Assembly (NCBI RefSeq): GCF_002237645.1
Contig: NZ_MJUZ01000001.1
Coordinates: 1-64,000, forward strand
Direction: 5' to 3'
From: Desulfovibrio sp. MES5
Lineage (GTDB): Bacteria > Desulfobacterota > Desulfovibrionia > Desulfovibrionales > Desulfovibrionaceae
DNA length: 64,000 bases
Part shown: one piece after another, positions 25,290 to 34,510 of the stretch
How the letters are laid out: each line of letters opens with the position of its first letter
How positions within the stretch are numbered: the first letter of the stretch is position 1
Program-made: the position numbers and the translations under genes
The notes under the pieces: model-generated
Told to the model about the DNA's origin: nothing
Database searches by the model: none
The model's input: the letters and a program-made list of their open reading frames with translations, nothing else

Positions 25290-26380
25290 TATCTCTCCGA
25301 ATATTTGAAGTAGGCGGCGCAGCTGCCCTCGGTCGACACCATGCACGGCCCCACAGGCGTGGCGGGGGTACACTTTTTACCGAACAGGGGACAGTCCGGA
25401 GGCGCCATGCGGCCCTTGAGCACGTCCCCGCAGCGACAGCCGGGCAGGGGGGGCACATCGGGCAGTTTGAGATCAAGGCGAACCATGGCGTCCATATCCT
25501 GGTATTCCGGCCTCAGGGTAAGGCCGCTCATCGGAATGCTGCCAATGCCGCGCCAGAGGGCGTCCGCAGGGGTGAAAAACTGATCCAGCAGCGCGCGGGC
25601 GCGGGGATTGCCCGCATCGCCCACAGCCCGGGGATAGGCATTGACCACAGCCGGGGCATTGTCGCGTATCTGCTCGGCCATCATGCACAGGGCAAGAAGG
25701 ATGTCGGCGGGCTGAAAGCCGCCCACCACGCCGGGCACGCGGTATTTTTCGGCAAGAAAGGCGTAAGGTTCCAGCCCAAGGATGGTGGAGACGTGCCCCG
25801 GCAGCAAAAAGGCTTCCACAGCGCACTGGCTGTCGTCCAGCAGGGCGCGCAGCGCGGGAGGAACCAGTTTGTGCAGGGAAAGCACGCAGAAATTTTCAAG
25901 CTTGCGCTGGCGGGCCGTCAGCAGGGTGGCGGCCACGGTGGGCGCCGTGGTTTCAAAGCCTATGCCCAGAAAAACCACGGTGTCGCCGGGGTTTTGCTCC
26001 GCGAGGGTCAGGGCGTCCAGGGGAGAATAGACGATCTCCACGCGCGCGCCCTGGGCCTGCGCGTGTTTGAGGCTGCGCCCGCCGGGGCCGGGAACGCGCA
26101 AAAGATCCCCAAAAGTGGCTATAATGACCCTGTCGCGCTCCGCCAGATCAAGAAAGGCGGCCACTTCAGCGTCATGCGTGACGCAGACGGGACAGCCCGG
26201 CCCGGAAAGATGGGCCACCGTATCAGGGAGCAGAGAGCGCAGGCCGCTCTGAAAAATGGCTACTGTATGGGTGCCGCACACTTCCATAAAGCGCATGGAG
26301 CGTCCGTCCAACGCCCGGTTGAGGCGGTCCAGCAGGCCGCGGCAGAGCTGGGGATCCTGAAAGGCTTGTTCCAGTTGCAT
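25289..26380 (-). CDS. hypD: hydrogenase maturation factor HypD
   Basis: HypD is the Fe-S scaffold on which the Fe(CN)2CO group is assembled with HypC. The 363-residue protein has MEVCGTHTVAIFQSGLRSLLP, LSGPGCPVCVT and FLGIGFETTAPTVAATLL. C-terminal cluster cysteines lie in PGCRCGDVLKG, DCPLFGKKCTPATPVGPCMVS. GGGAGC lies before the ATG. It overlaps hypE by one base. With the protease fragment at 63.7 kb it shows a [NiFe]-hydrogenase-producing cell. Confidence 0.97.
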   Translation of the reverse strand: MQLEQAFQDPQLCRGLLDRLNRALDGRSMRFMEVCGTHTVAIFQSGLRSLLPDTVAHLSGPGCPVCVTHDAEVAAFLDLAERDRVIIATFGDLLRVPGPGGRSLKHAQAQGARVEIVYSPLDALTLAEQNPGDTVVFLGIGFETTAPTVAATLLTARQRKLENFCVLSLHKLVPPALRALLDDSQCAVEAFLLPGHVSTILGLEPYAFLAEKYRVPGVVGGFQPADILLALCMMAEQIRDNAPAVVNAYPRAVGDAGNPRARALLDQFFTPADALWRGIGSIPMSGLTLRPEYQDMDAMVRLDLKLPDVPPLPGCRCGDVLKGRMAPPDCPLFGKKCTPATPVGPCMVSTEGSCAAYFKYSER

Positions 26381-26452
26381 GATGCTCCCTTTGTGGCTGT
26401 GTACGTTAGGGTCTGTGCATTCAGCTCGATCAGATAAACGGTGAAATAATCA

Positions 26453-26576
26453 ACAGTTCAAATTGTCATTCTGCGAAAAATGCGGGCTTCGGCAGAATCC
26501 ATGCCACGTTGCGGCGCGTCGCCCCTCGTGCAGCGTTAGAGCATTTACCCTTTTTCTAAGGGTAAATGCTCTAAAC
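26453..26576 (-). repeat. palindromic 3' element, AGAGCAT family, copy 1
   Basis: On the minus strand: AGAGCATTTACCCTT, a short loop, AAGGGTAAATGCTCT, then AACGCTGCACGAG, a GC-rich block and a second hairpin (ATTCTGC..GCAGAAT). Related copies lie at about 37280-37395, 45310-45436, 46511-46562 and 51113-51245. Here it starts within a stop codon of a short minus-strand frame, 184 bases past argC. Confidence 0.8.
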
Positions 26577-26755
26577 GAACCGCATGACATTGAAATTCGT
26601 GCTTTCCGGCAGGGAGAAGCTGTGACCCAAAGAGGTGCCGTTATTTCTGTCAGCCGCATAAGGCATTATGCGGAGTGGACAGATCGCGAAATCCGTTTGG
26701 CGTTCAATCTGTCCCCCAGCCGGAGCGCAAAAAAAACTCTGTACCTGTCCCCGCC

Positions 26756-27811
26756 TCAGGGCAGGGGAGCCAGCATGTCGAGACCGGTACCCACGGGCAG
26801 GCCGCACATGAGGTTGGCGTTGGCCAGGGCCTGCCCTGAAGCGCCACGGCACAGATTGTCGATGGCCGATAAAATGGTGAGCCTGCCCGTACGCGGATCT
26901 ACCACAAGACCAAGGTCGCAGAACATGCTGCCGCGCACAAAACGGGTTTCGGGCAGTGAGCCCTTGGGCAGCACGCGTATCCAGGGGCTGTGCGCCCAGG
27001 TGCTCGTGAAGGCGTCGCGCACCTGATCCAGCGTGGTGGCAGGGTCTTTCAGCCGGGTATAGATGGTGGACAAAATGCCCCGGTTGAGCGGCAGGATGTG
27101 GGTATTGAACGAGAGGCGCACGTCATGCCCGGCCAGTAGGGAAACTTCCTGCTCAATTTCCGGGGTATGCCTGTGGGTGGGCAGGCCATAGGCGCGGAAG
27201 TTGTCCGACACCTCGCAAAAAAGCGTGCCAACGGCGGCCTTGCGGCCCGCGCCTGTAGCGCCGGATTTGGCGTCCACCACAATGTCGTCAGTGTGCACAA
27301 GGCCGTGCTTGATTGCCGCGTACAGGCCCAGAATCACCGATGTGGGGTAGCAACCGGGGTTGGCTATCAGGCTGGCGCGGGATACCTCGGCCGCGTAAAG
27401 TTCAGGCAGGCCGTATACGGCCTTGTGCAGGATGTCCTTGTGGGTGTGTTCCTGCCTGTACCAGGCGGTATAGATTTCGGGGTCGCGCAGGCGAAAGTCG
27501 GCCGAAAGGTCCACAACCTTGGTTCCGGCCTTGAGTAGAGGCGCGGCCATGCCCATGGCGGTGCCCGCAGGCACGGCAAGAAAGACCACGTCGCATTCTT
27601 TGGCGGCCTGTTCGGCGTCAAAAACGCTTATGACAACGTCCGAACCGGGCATGTGCTCCAGAAAAGGATAGTATTCGCCAAGGCGTTTGCCTGACTCGGC
27701 CCGCGAGCAGGCCATGCTGAGACGCATGGACGGATGGCTCGCCAAAAGCCGTGCCAGTTCCATGCCCGCATATCCCGTAATGCCCACCAGACCCGCTTTG
27801 AATGTCTTCAT
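26756..27811 (-). CDS. argC: N-acetyl-gamma-glutamyl-phosphate reductase
   Basis: ArgC performs the NADPH-dependent third step of arginine synthesis. The 351-residue protein has the Rossmann start KAGLVGITGYAGMELARLL, the catalytic NPGCYPTS (Cys near 153) and the HRHTPEIEQE segment. The family's late SPWIRVLP and VDPRTGRLTILSAIDNL are intact. AAGGA lies before the ATG. No other arg gene is adjacent. Confidence 0.97.
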   Translation of the reverse strand: MKTFKAGLVGITGYAGMELARLLASHPSMRLSMACSRAESGKRLGEYYPFLEHMPGSDVVISVFDAEQAAKECDVVFLAVPAGTAMGMAAPLLKAGTKVVDLSADFRLRDPEIYTAWYRQEHTHKDILHKAVYGLPELYAAEVSRASLIANPGCYPTSVILGLYAAIKHGLVHTDDIVVDAKSGATGAGRKAAVGTLFCEVSDNFRAYGLPTHRHTPEIEQEVSLLAGHDVRLSFNTHILPLNRGILSTIYTRLKDPATTLDQVRDAFTSTWAHSPWIRVLPKGSLPETRFVRGSMFCDLGLVVDPRTGRLTILSAIDNLCRGASGQALANANLMCGLPVGTGLDMLAPLP

Positions 27812-27940
27812 GCCCTAGTCCTTATAACACGCCGCAAAGGCATCTGAAAAAAGTGCATAGAACGCCCGCCGGCTTGGGCAGGCGCGCCCCGTGGCCATGT
27901 CACCGCTGCGGCAAGCGCCGTAAGGGCGCTCACGCGGGTG

Positions 27941-28264
27941 TTACGCGGGCTTCCGCTCTTTGCCGGACAGGCATTCGCAGTTGGGCCCGCACTTGATGAC
28001 AAACTTCAAGCGCAGTTCGTAGAGTATGCCCTCAAGCAGCTTTCGCTCCTGGTCGTCAAGGCAGTTCTGCGTTTTGGCGTGCAGCATCTCAAGCACGTCA
28101 ATGCTGTGCTTGGCCAGCGGCAGGTTGGCCTCCGTGGCTCCGGTGTCAGGGCTGGGAACTTCGCCCAGATGCACCAGCGCGGATGAGGCCAGCGAAAGTA
28201 TAAAGGTAGAAAACGTCACTTCAGGCATAGGCCCGGATGAGCATCCACAGGATTTCTGGCTCAT
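27941..28264 (-). CDS. DUF1844 family protein
   Basis: The 107-residue protein starts at ATG 28264 behind GAGGT. Residues about 13-90 (MPEVTFSTFILSLASSALVHLGEV..LAKHSIDVLEMLHAKTQNCLDDQERKLLEGIL) match DUF1844, a short helical family of unknown function. The N-terminus SQKSCGCSSG and the C-terminus CGPNCECLSGKERKPA add cysteines that could bind metal. It lies 129 bases upstream of argC on the same strand. Confidence 0.85.
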   Translation of the reverse strand: MSQKSCGCSSGPMPEVTFSTFILSLASSALVHLGEVPSPDTGATEANLPLAKHSIDVLEMLHAKTQNCLDDQERKLLEGILYELRLKFVIKCGPNCECLSGKERKPA

Positions 28265-28524
28265 GGTGACCTCGTGGCGCACTGCGCCCGGCTTGGCAGG
28301 CGCGGCAAGTCGCGCCATGGTAATCGGTTGAGGGCAAGTTTCTGGCAGTTTCACTGTGAAACGGCTCTGGCGCCGCGCATGCTCGCCGTGATGGCAATGG
28401 CGCTGGTTGCCCGCGCTGATAAGCGCCTCACGACGTGCCGCGTTTTTATGAATGCGCAAACATCTGAGAATGCGCATTCTCAAGGGTAATCTGCTCCAGG
28501 GAAGCACTGATTAAAGAGCCACCT

Positions 28525-28649
28525 GGAAACGCGCAGTTATTTCGTTTGGCGGCGTTGCTTCACTTTTTTTGAAACAGTCGAGGACGGAAGAGTCCACTCC
28601 TGTTTCAAAAAAGATCGCGCCTTGCCAAACGAAATAAATCAGCGTTTCC
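28525..28649 (-). repeat. 125-base interrupted inverted repeat directly after an aminotransferase stop codon
   Basis: Three blocks pair across the element: GGAAACGC with GCGTTTCC, TTATTTCGTTTGGC with GCCAAACGAAATAA, and TTTTTTGAAACAG with CTGTTTCAAAAAA, separated by unpaired loops. GGAC/GTCC closes the centre. It abuts the stop codon of the aminotransferase gene. The end motif GAAACGCTGATT recurs near 4231-4242, before glyQ. Confidence 0.85.
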
Positions 28650-29837
28650 CTAGCTGTTGTACACCAGCGGCAAGGGTTCGCCCGGCTCTCCCGCCAGAGC
28701 GGCCCGGTATGCGGCCAGCCCCTGCTCCAGATAGTCGCGCGATCCGCAGTATCCGCCCACGGCGCACAGGCAGTCGTTAAGGGCATAAATGCCCGCGACC
28801 ACATCGGCCCAGTCCACCCATCCCATATGCCCGACACGGGCCATGCGCCCCTTGAAGTGGTCCTGCCCGCCAGCCATGGACACTCCGTGCTTTTCCTGCG
28901 CCATGCGCAGAACCTCGACGCCATCGACGCCTTCAGGCAGCAGCACGCTGGTGATGCCCCAGGCAAAATGTTCCTTGGCAAAAAGTTCCAGACCCATGGC
29001 CGTAAGGCTGGCGCGGGTCAGCATAGTAAGCGCCCACTGCTTGGCATACAGGGCCTTGAGGCCGTTTTCCAGCAGCATGTCCAGGCTTTCCTTGAGGCCA
29101 AGGACAAGCCCCACGGGCGAGGTAAAGAGAGTCTGCCCCTTGTGGACGTATTCCCGTTCTTTTATCAGATTGAAGTAGAAACAGCCCGGAGTCTGCTTTT
29201 CAGCGCAGGCCCAGGCCCGCTCGGACAGGGCAAGCAGGGCCAGGCCGGGCGGCAGCATGAGGCCTTTTTGCGAACCCGTAAGCAGGCAGTCCACTCCCCA
29301 TGCATCCATGGGGCAGGGCGAGAGGCCCACTGCAGAGATGCCGTCCACCAGCAGCAGTGCCTGGCTTTTGCGCGTAATGCGGGCCACTTCTTCCACCGGG
29401 TGCAGAACGCCCGTGGACGTTTCTGAAAGCTGTATAAGCACGCCTGCAATGGACGGGTCGGCTTTCAGGGCGGCCTCCACGGCCTCAGGCGTGACAGCCT
29501 CGCCCCAGGGCACAATAATGGACTGTACCTCAAGGCCGTGCGAAACGGCGATTTCGCGCCAGCGCTGGCCGAATTTGCCGCCTTCGATAACCAGAACCTT
29601 CTGGCCGGGGGCAAAAAGGCTGTACACAGCGGCCGTCATGGCTCCCGTGCCGGAACAGGACAGGGGCAGCACCGTGCTGGTTGTGCCAAAAAGCGTTTTG
29701 AGGCTTACCTGTAGCTGCGCCATGATTTCTTTGAATTCGCCCTTGCGGTGGTGGATCATATCCCTGGCCAGAACAAGGCGCACGCGCTCCGGCAGAGGCG
29801 TGGGACCGGGGGTGAGCAGGCGAAACTTGTTGAGCAT
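28650..29837 (-). CDS. class V aminotransferase (alanine/serine-glyoxylate type)
   Basis: The 395-residue PLP enzyme starts LNKFRLLTPGPTPLPERV, typical of the serine-pyruvate/alanine-glyoxylate group. SCSGTGAMTAAV contributes to phosphate binding, LLVDGISAVG holds the cofactor-binding Asp, and TGSQKGLMLPPGL carries the Schiff-base lysine. AGGA lies before the ATG. In Desulfovibrio this enzyme type could supply glycine or serine; the amino donor cannot be told from sequence. It stands alone, followed by a large inverted repeat. Confidence 0.87.
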   Translation of the reverse strand: MLNKFRLLTPGPTPLPERVRLVLARDMIHHRKGEFKEIMAQLQVSLKTLFGTTSTVLPLSCSGTGAMTAAVYSLFAPGQKVLVIEGGKFGQRWREIAVSHGLEVQSIIVPWGEAVTPEAVEAALKADPSIAGVLIQLSETSTGVLHPVEEVARITRKSQALLLVDGISAVGLSPCPMDAWGVDCLLTGSQKGLMLPPGLALLALSERAWACAEKQTPGCFYFNLIKEREYVHKGQTLFTSPVGLVLGLKESLDMLLENGLKALYAKQWALTMLTRASLTAMGLELFAKEHFAWGITSVLLPEGVDGVEVLRMAQEKHGVSMAGGQDHFKGRMARVGHMGWVDWADVVAGIYALNDCLCAVGGYCGSRDYLEQGLAAYRAALAGEPGEPLPLVYNS

Positions 29838-30149
29838 GTGGCTGTTCCTCGTGGTTTATGCGCCGGATGATGCGTGTTCCTGTTGCGCCGTAGGTGTACG
29901 GTTGCCGTTCCGTCCGTCGGAGAGCGACATCATGAAGTATTGCAGGCCAGCAGTTTGCGCCCGCGAGCCTCCGGCGTCAAGCCTTTGCGACGCGGGCGGC
30001 AAGGTTGCCCCTGTTGCTCTTCATCGGGCTTGCCAGGTTGTGGCCCGATTTGCCAGCCACCGCCCTAGCCATCGCCCAGCCGGGGCGTTGCCGGATCATT
30101 GTCAGGGCGCTGCCATGCTGCAGCCAGCAGGCTTTGCTGCGCAACATCC
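29838..30149. other. intergenic region, nothing recognised
   Basis: No gene, RNA or strong hairpin is seen. The region separates two minus-strand genes and should hold the promoter of the aminotransferase gene and the 3' end of none, since the envelope protein gene is transcribed away from it in the same direction. Confidence 0.3.
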
Positions 30150-31691
30150 CTATTGTTGCTGCTGCGCGTTCATGACCTGTACGGCCTCAAATGTCAGGCG
30201 CAGCACCTCCATCTGCTCCACAAGGGCGCGATCGCCAGGTGTGGCTGCTATGGTAAGCAGCATGCCGGGATTGTCCAGCATGGCAATGAGGTCAAGCACA
30301 AGCACCGTGCGCCCGGGAGTGGTCTTGATGTCAAGGCTGCCGGGTCTGGCGGCGAAGGCTTGCAGATTTTGGCGTATGACAGCGTTCTGCGGGGTGTCCC
30401 TGATGCCGGGCAAGGCGGCGAGGGCTCCGATGGTGGCCGCCGCCTGCGGCACGTTCGGAAAAAGGTTCAGCCCCATCCATGCGACAGCGCCGTCATCCTT
30501 GTAGCTCAGCGTAAAATCACTGAAGCTCTGGGTGAAAATTTCTTCGGCCATGCGGGAACCGGGTTTATCATTCGTGTTCAGCGAGCATGCGATCTGCCCC
30601 AGCCCCGGAGCGCGCACTTCGGCTGTCTTATGACTGACGGCTCCAGTGGTGCGGGATTCAAAGACCATATCCACGTTCAGGGGGGGCAGGGTCATGTCCA
30701 GCACCGAGTGAAGGAGCCTGGAAGACGCGGTTAGGCCGGTGATGCTGCTTTTGGTGTGCGTGGGCGTGTTTGAAAACCACTCGAACTGGCTTTCCTTGAC
30801 CTGCACGGTGCTTGTATCCACGGCAAAGGTCATGTCGGTGGCCTGAAATTTGCGCAGCAGAGGCGGATCATAGTTAAGGATGGTTTCCATGAGCGGTATA
30901 AGCTGCTCCTGGGTTTCCTTTGCCTCAGGATTTTCACTAAGGGCCATAAGCTGGCGCATCATGTCTTCTTCAGGCAGGGCTATGCCTTCCTGAACCATAC
31001 GGCCGATGGCCATGGTCTGCGCGCCGCCTATGCGGACCTCCATATCATCGATGGCAAGGCTTGCTATGGAGCGGCCCTTCCAGCCGGACATGCGCATTTC
31101 CTTGAAGCTTACCTTGACGGAGCCGTTGGCGTCGATGATGTCCGCGCTGACAAAATGGGCGCTGGTATTGTCCGCCCCCATGTCGTAGGTGGCGGTGATC
31201 ATGTCGATAGGCTCGTGCCCTTCAAGGGCCTGGCCAATGACAAAGGGCGTAGCGCGGATAACGTCCATTTCTTCACGCTGCACCAGAACCCTGCTGTTGG
31301 GGGTCGTCATGGCGATATTGCGCACCACGACATTTTCGGCAATGTCCATAGGCTCATTGCCTTTGAGGATCATGATCCGCAAGGGCGTGAGGGCCAGCAG
31401 CATGCGCAGGGGCAGTCGAAAAGAGATTTCAGAGGCGAGCCATGTTTCCGGCCCATTGGCCTGCTCGCCACGCAACGCCAGGCCCCGGATGAAAATTTCG
31501 CGCGTAAAGGGTGAAAATTCCACTTGATCAGCCGAAGCTGCATAGGGCTTGCCCTGAGGACTGCGGGACAGGTTGCTGAGCCCATTGAGAACTTGCTCCT
31601 GTATGGAGGAGCGCAGCCCGAATCCTAGAGCCGTCAGGCCGCCAGCGACCAGAATGGCCAGTATGATCAATGTTTTCAGCAGCTTTTTCAT
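30150..31691 (-). CDS. large membrane-anchored envelope protein of unknown function
   Basis: The 513-residue protein has one N-terminal membrane segment (LLKTLIILAILVAGGLTALGF, about 4-24) followed by a long soluble region, so most of it should face the periplasm. The remainder alternates short beta-like stretches and helices, loosely like AsmA/DUF748-type proteins, but I recognise no domain. AAGGA precedes the ATG. It lies between the aminotransferase and nadB on the same strand. The C-terminus is Gln-rich (MNAQQQQ). Confidence 0.8.
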   Translation of the reverse strand: MKKLLKTLIILAILVAGGLTALGFGLRSSIQEQVLNGLSNLSRSPQGKPYAASADQVEFSPFTREIFIRGLALRGEQANGPETWLASEISFRLPLRMLLALTPLRIMILKGNEPMDIAENVVVRNIAMTTPNSRVLVQREEMDVIRATPFVIGQALEGHEPIDMITATYDMGADNTSAHFVSADIIDANGSVKVSFKEMRMSGWKGRSIASLAIDDMEVRIGGAQTMAIGRMVQEGIALPEEDMMRQLMALSENPEAKETQEQLIPLMETILNYDPPLLRKFQATDMTFAVDTSTVQVKESQFEWFSNTPTHTKSSITGLTASSRLLHSVLDMTLPPLNVDMVFESRTTGAVSHKTAEVRAPGLGQIACSLNTNDKPGSRMAEEIFTQSFSDFTLSYKDDGAVAWMGLNLFPNVPQAAATIGALAALPGIRDTPQNAVIRQNLQAFAARPGSLDIKTTPGRTVLVLDLIAMLDNPGMLLTIAATPGDRALVEQMEVLRLTFEAVQVMNAQQQQ

Positions 31692-31768
31692 GAGGGGGTT
31701 TTTCCTTTATGTGGTGGCTGGCGGGCGGTTCAGCCGCGCCAGCCTTGACGCGCGTTACGGGTTTTTGG

Positions 31769-33412
31769 TCAGTCCACCCGTTGATGGCAGCCCAGACTTG
31801 CGCGGTTGCGCATGGCTGCCTGAGTGATGACGTAGGCCGTCTGTGAACCATGAAAAAGGTCCACCAGACGGCGGGATATGCGTGTATGCTTGTAAAAGTC
31901 GTGTATATGGCGCACAAGGTCGCGCATGTCTTCAAAGGCCCGGCGCAGGCGGGCCTCGGTACGCGATATGCCCACATAGTTCCACATGGTATTGCGGATG
32001 TTGGTCCAGTCCTGCGCCACCAGGGCCGGGTCATCGCGCCGCTCGTCGCCTTCATGCAGCCAGTCGGGGATGGAGGCGGCGAGATTTTTTGAAAGGCCGC
32101 GTTCGCTGTTCAGGCGGTGGGAGAGGTCCTTGCCGCAACTGACGCCCCACACAAGGGCTTCAAGCAGGGATGTGCTGGCAAGGCGGTTGGCCCCGTGCAG
32201 GCCCGTGCAGGCGCATTCGCCGATGGCGTAAAGACCGCGCATGGACGTGCGCCCGCGTATATCCGTGAGTACGCCGCCGCAGAAATAGTGGGCAGCCGGG
32301 ACCACGGGGATGGGCTCACGGCGTATGTCGATGCCTGCCTCAAGGCACTTCTGGAACACGGTGGGAAAGCGCGTGGGCAGGTCCTGCTGCACGCCGCTTA
32401 CGTCCAGAAAGAGGCAGGGCGCGCCGTTGTGCAGCATTTCGTCCATCATGGCCTGCGAGACCACGTCACGGGGGGCGAGATCCGCGCGCGGATCGTAGTC
32501 CTTCATGAAGGGCTGCCCCTTGTGATTGAGCAGACGCGCGCCCTCGCCGCGCATGGCTTCGGTGATGAGGGAGCGGCGGTTGCTGCGTTCTTCATACAGG
32601 GCGGTGGGGTGAAACTGCATGAATTCCAGATTGGCCAGCGATACGCCAGCGCGAAAGGCCATGGACACGCCCGTGCCAACGCAGCCGGGCGCGTTGGTTG
32701 AATGCAGAAAAATCTGCCCCACGCCGCCTGTGGCAAGCACTGTCCAGTCGGCCAGGATGGTTTCGGGTTCGCCGCTTTCCTCGTTGAGCACATAGGCCCC
32801 CAGGCAGCGGTTGTCGACCTCGTAGCGCAGTTGCGAATTTTTGGCGTGGTGGTGGCTTGTGAGAAGGTCGATGGCGGCGCGGCGGTGCAGCCGCGTAATG
32901 CGTGGGTGCTGCATAACCTGCGCGGTCAGGCCGTCCATCATGGCGCGGCCGGAATAGTCGCGGCAGTGCAGAATGCGGTGGGCGGAGTGCCCGCCTTCAC
33001 GCGTGAGATTGAAGCTGCCGTCCTCATTGCGGTCAAAGGGAACCTTGGAACGGTCGATGAGCACGCTTTCAACGCATGCGGGGCCCTGACTGCAAAGAAA
33101 GCGCACGGCCTTTTCATAGTTGTAATTATGGCCCGCGACCATAATGTCTTTTTCCAGGGCCAGGGCATCGCCCTGAGGCCCGGCATTCTGCTTGTCCGGG
33201 CTGCGGGCAGTGTCGGCAGCCGCGTTAGCGGGGGGATCGGCGCGGTAGATGATGCCCCCTTGCGCCAGTTCGGAGTTGCCGTCGGCCAGTTGGGCTCCGG
33301 CATTGATAAGAAGCACTTCATAACCGGCGTCGGCCAGGGTAAGGGCGGCGGTGCATCCGGCAATGCCCGAACCGATTATCAATACGGGCACATGACGGCG
33401 ACTGGGATTCAC
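31769..33412 (-). CDS. nadB: L-aspartate oxidase
   Basis: NadB oxidises aspartate to iminoaspartate, the first step of de novo NAD synthesis. The 547-residue flavoprotein has the FAD site VLIIGSGIAGCTAALTLAD, NSELAQGGI, the active-site HSAHRILH region and GLYAIGECACTGLHGANRLAS. The start is GTG 33412: GAGGT, part of it in the nadA stop context, lies 7 bases upstream. The longer open frame begins with a TTG inside nadA. Anaerobes can use fumarate as acceptor. It is the last gene of nadC-nadA-nadB. Confidence 0.95.
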   Translation of the reverse strand: MNPSRRHVPVLIIGSGIAGCTAALTLADAGYEVLLINAGAQLADGNSELAQGGIIYRADPPANAAADTARSPDKQNAGPQGDALALEKDIMVAGHNYNYEKAVRFLCSQGPACVESVLIDRSKVPFDRNEDGSFNLTREGGHSAHRILHCRDYSGRAMMDGLTAQVMQHPRITRLHRRAAIDLLTSHHHAKNSQLRYEVDNRCLGAYVLNEESGEPETILADWTVLATGGVGQIFLHSTNAPGCVGTGVSMAFRAGVSLANLEFMQFHPTALYEERSNRRSLITEAMRGEGARLLNHKGQPFMKDYDPRADLAPRDVVSQAMMDEMLHNGAPCLFLDVSGVQQDLPTRFPTVFQKCLEAGIDIRREPIPVVPAAHYFCGGVLTDIRGRTSMRGLYAIGECACTGLHGANRLASTSLLEALVWGVSCGKDLSHRLNSERGLSKNLAASIPDWLHEGDERRDDPALVAQDWTNIRNTMWNYVGISRTEARLRRAFEDMRDLVRHIHDFYKHTRISRRLVDLFHGSQTAYVITQAAMRNRASLGCHQRVD

Positions 33413-33422
33413 TGGGCAAACC

Positions 33423-34475
33423 TCACAGGCCGCATGCTTCAAGCATGCGGGTTAATGAAAGACGGGCGGGGGGGCAAAGTTGCGCCTCAATCTCCAGAGG
33501 AGTGGCTTTTTGTGAAACAATTTCAGTCAGTATAGTCCAAAGCTTCTTTTCCGTCACCTTGGCCATATTGCCGCAAATGGCGTGCCCCAGAGGGATAATG
33601 CGGCACTGGCCGTTAAAACGGTCGGCCAGGCGGTGAACAAGGTTGTTCTCAGTGCCCACGATAAGGGTGGAGCCTGGCGCTTCCGCAGCCACACGGGCTG
33701 CGTCCTTGATGAGAAAGGATGTGGAACCTGCGCCGTCGCAGACCGCGATGACGTCTTCGCGGCATTCGGGATGCGCAATGACGCGGCAGCCGGGGTGCGC
33801 GGCGCGCATTTCGCGCACATCATCAGGGTCAAAGCGGGCATGGATGGCGCAGCAGCCGGGCCAGAGCAGCAGTTTTCTGTCCAGCGCCTGGCTTTCCGGG
33901 TCTACCAGCCCTTTGGAGCCTATGCGCAGCACATGCCGGTCGTGCGGCGGTATGCCAAGGGCCGTGGCCGTGTTGTTGCCCAGGTGCCTGTCGGGCAAAA
34001 AGAGCACGCCGTCTCCCTGTTTCATGGCCCATTGCATCATGACGCCCGCGTTGGCCGAAGTGCACACCGCGCCGCCGTACTCGCCCACAACGGCCTTGAG
34101 GGCCAGATCTGTGTTGACGTAGGCCAGGGGAATGATCTTGCGCCCGGCCGCGTAGAGCTGCTCCAGAACCTTGCGGGCCAGGGGGGCGGGCGTCATTTGC
34201 GACATGAGGCAGTCCGCGTCCAGGCTTGGCAGATAGACGGACTGCCCCGGCTTGGCCAGAAGCGCGGCGGATTCGCCCATAAAATAAACACCGCAAAAAA
34301 CAATAAAGTCCGCGTCAATCTGGGGCACGCGCCGGGCCAGCTCCAGTGAGTCTCCCGTAATGTCGCAGTGCTGCACCACGGAGTCATTCTGGTAGTGGTG
34401 CCCCATGATGCAGAGTTTGTCGCCCAATTGTCGCTTGATAGCCTGAATTTCGGCACTGATATTTTGCATGGTCAT
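33423..34475 (-). CDS. nadA: quinolinate synthase
   Basis: NadA condenses iminoaspartate with DHAP to quinolinate using a [4Fe-4S] cluster. The 350-residue protein has LCIMGHHYQNDSVVQHCD, FCGVYFMGESAALL, TSANAGVMMQWAM, LFLPDRHLGNNTA and AHPECREDVI, with three cysteines placed for the cluster. Two ATGs (34475, 34469) are possible. It sits 10 bases before nadB and 35 after nadC. Confidence 0.96.
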   Translation of the reverse strand: MTMQNISAEIQAIKRQLGDKLCIMGHHYQNDSVVQHCDITGDSLELARRVPQIDADFIVFCGVYFMGESAALLAKPGQSVYLPSLDADCLMSQMTPAPLARKVLEQLYAAGRKIIPLAYVNTDLALKAVVGEYGGAVCTSANAGVMMQWAMKQGDGVLFLPDRHLGNNTATALGIPPHDRHVLRIGSKGLVDPESQALDRKLLLWPGCCAIHARFDPDDVREMRAAHPGCRVIAHPECREDVIAVCDGAGSTSFLIKDAARVAAEAPGSTLIVGTENNLVHRLADRFNGQCRIIPLGHAICGNMAKVTEKKLWTILTEIVSQKATPLEIEAQLCPPARLSLTRMLEACGL

Positions 34476-34510
34476 TTTCCTGCGCTGAAAAGATGCGGCC
34501 CTGGGCGGCC

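Noticed and set aside
26450-26659. Short minus-strand frame overlapping the repeat between argC and hypD
   Set aside because: It runs through the palindromic element and contains its antisense; no ribosome binding site or recognisable domain, and hypC signatures are absent.
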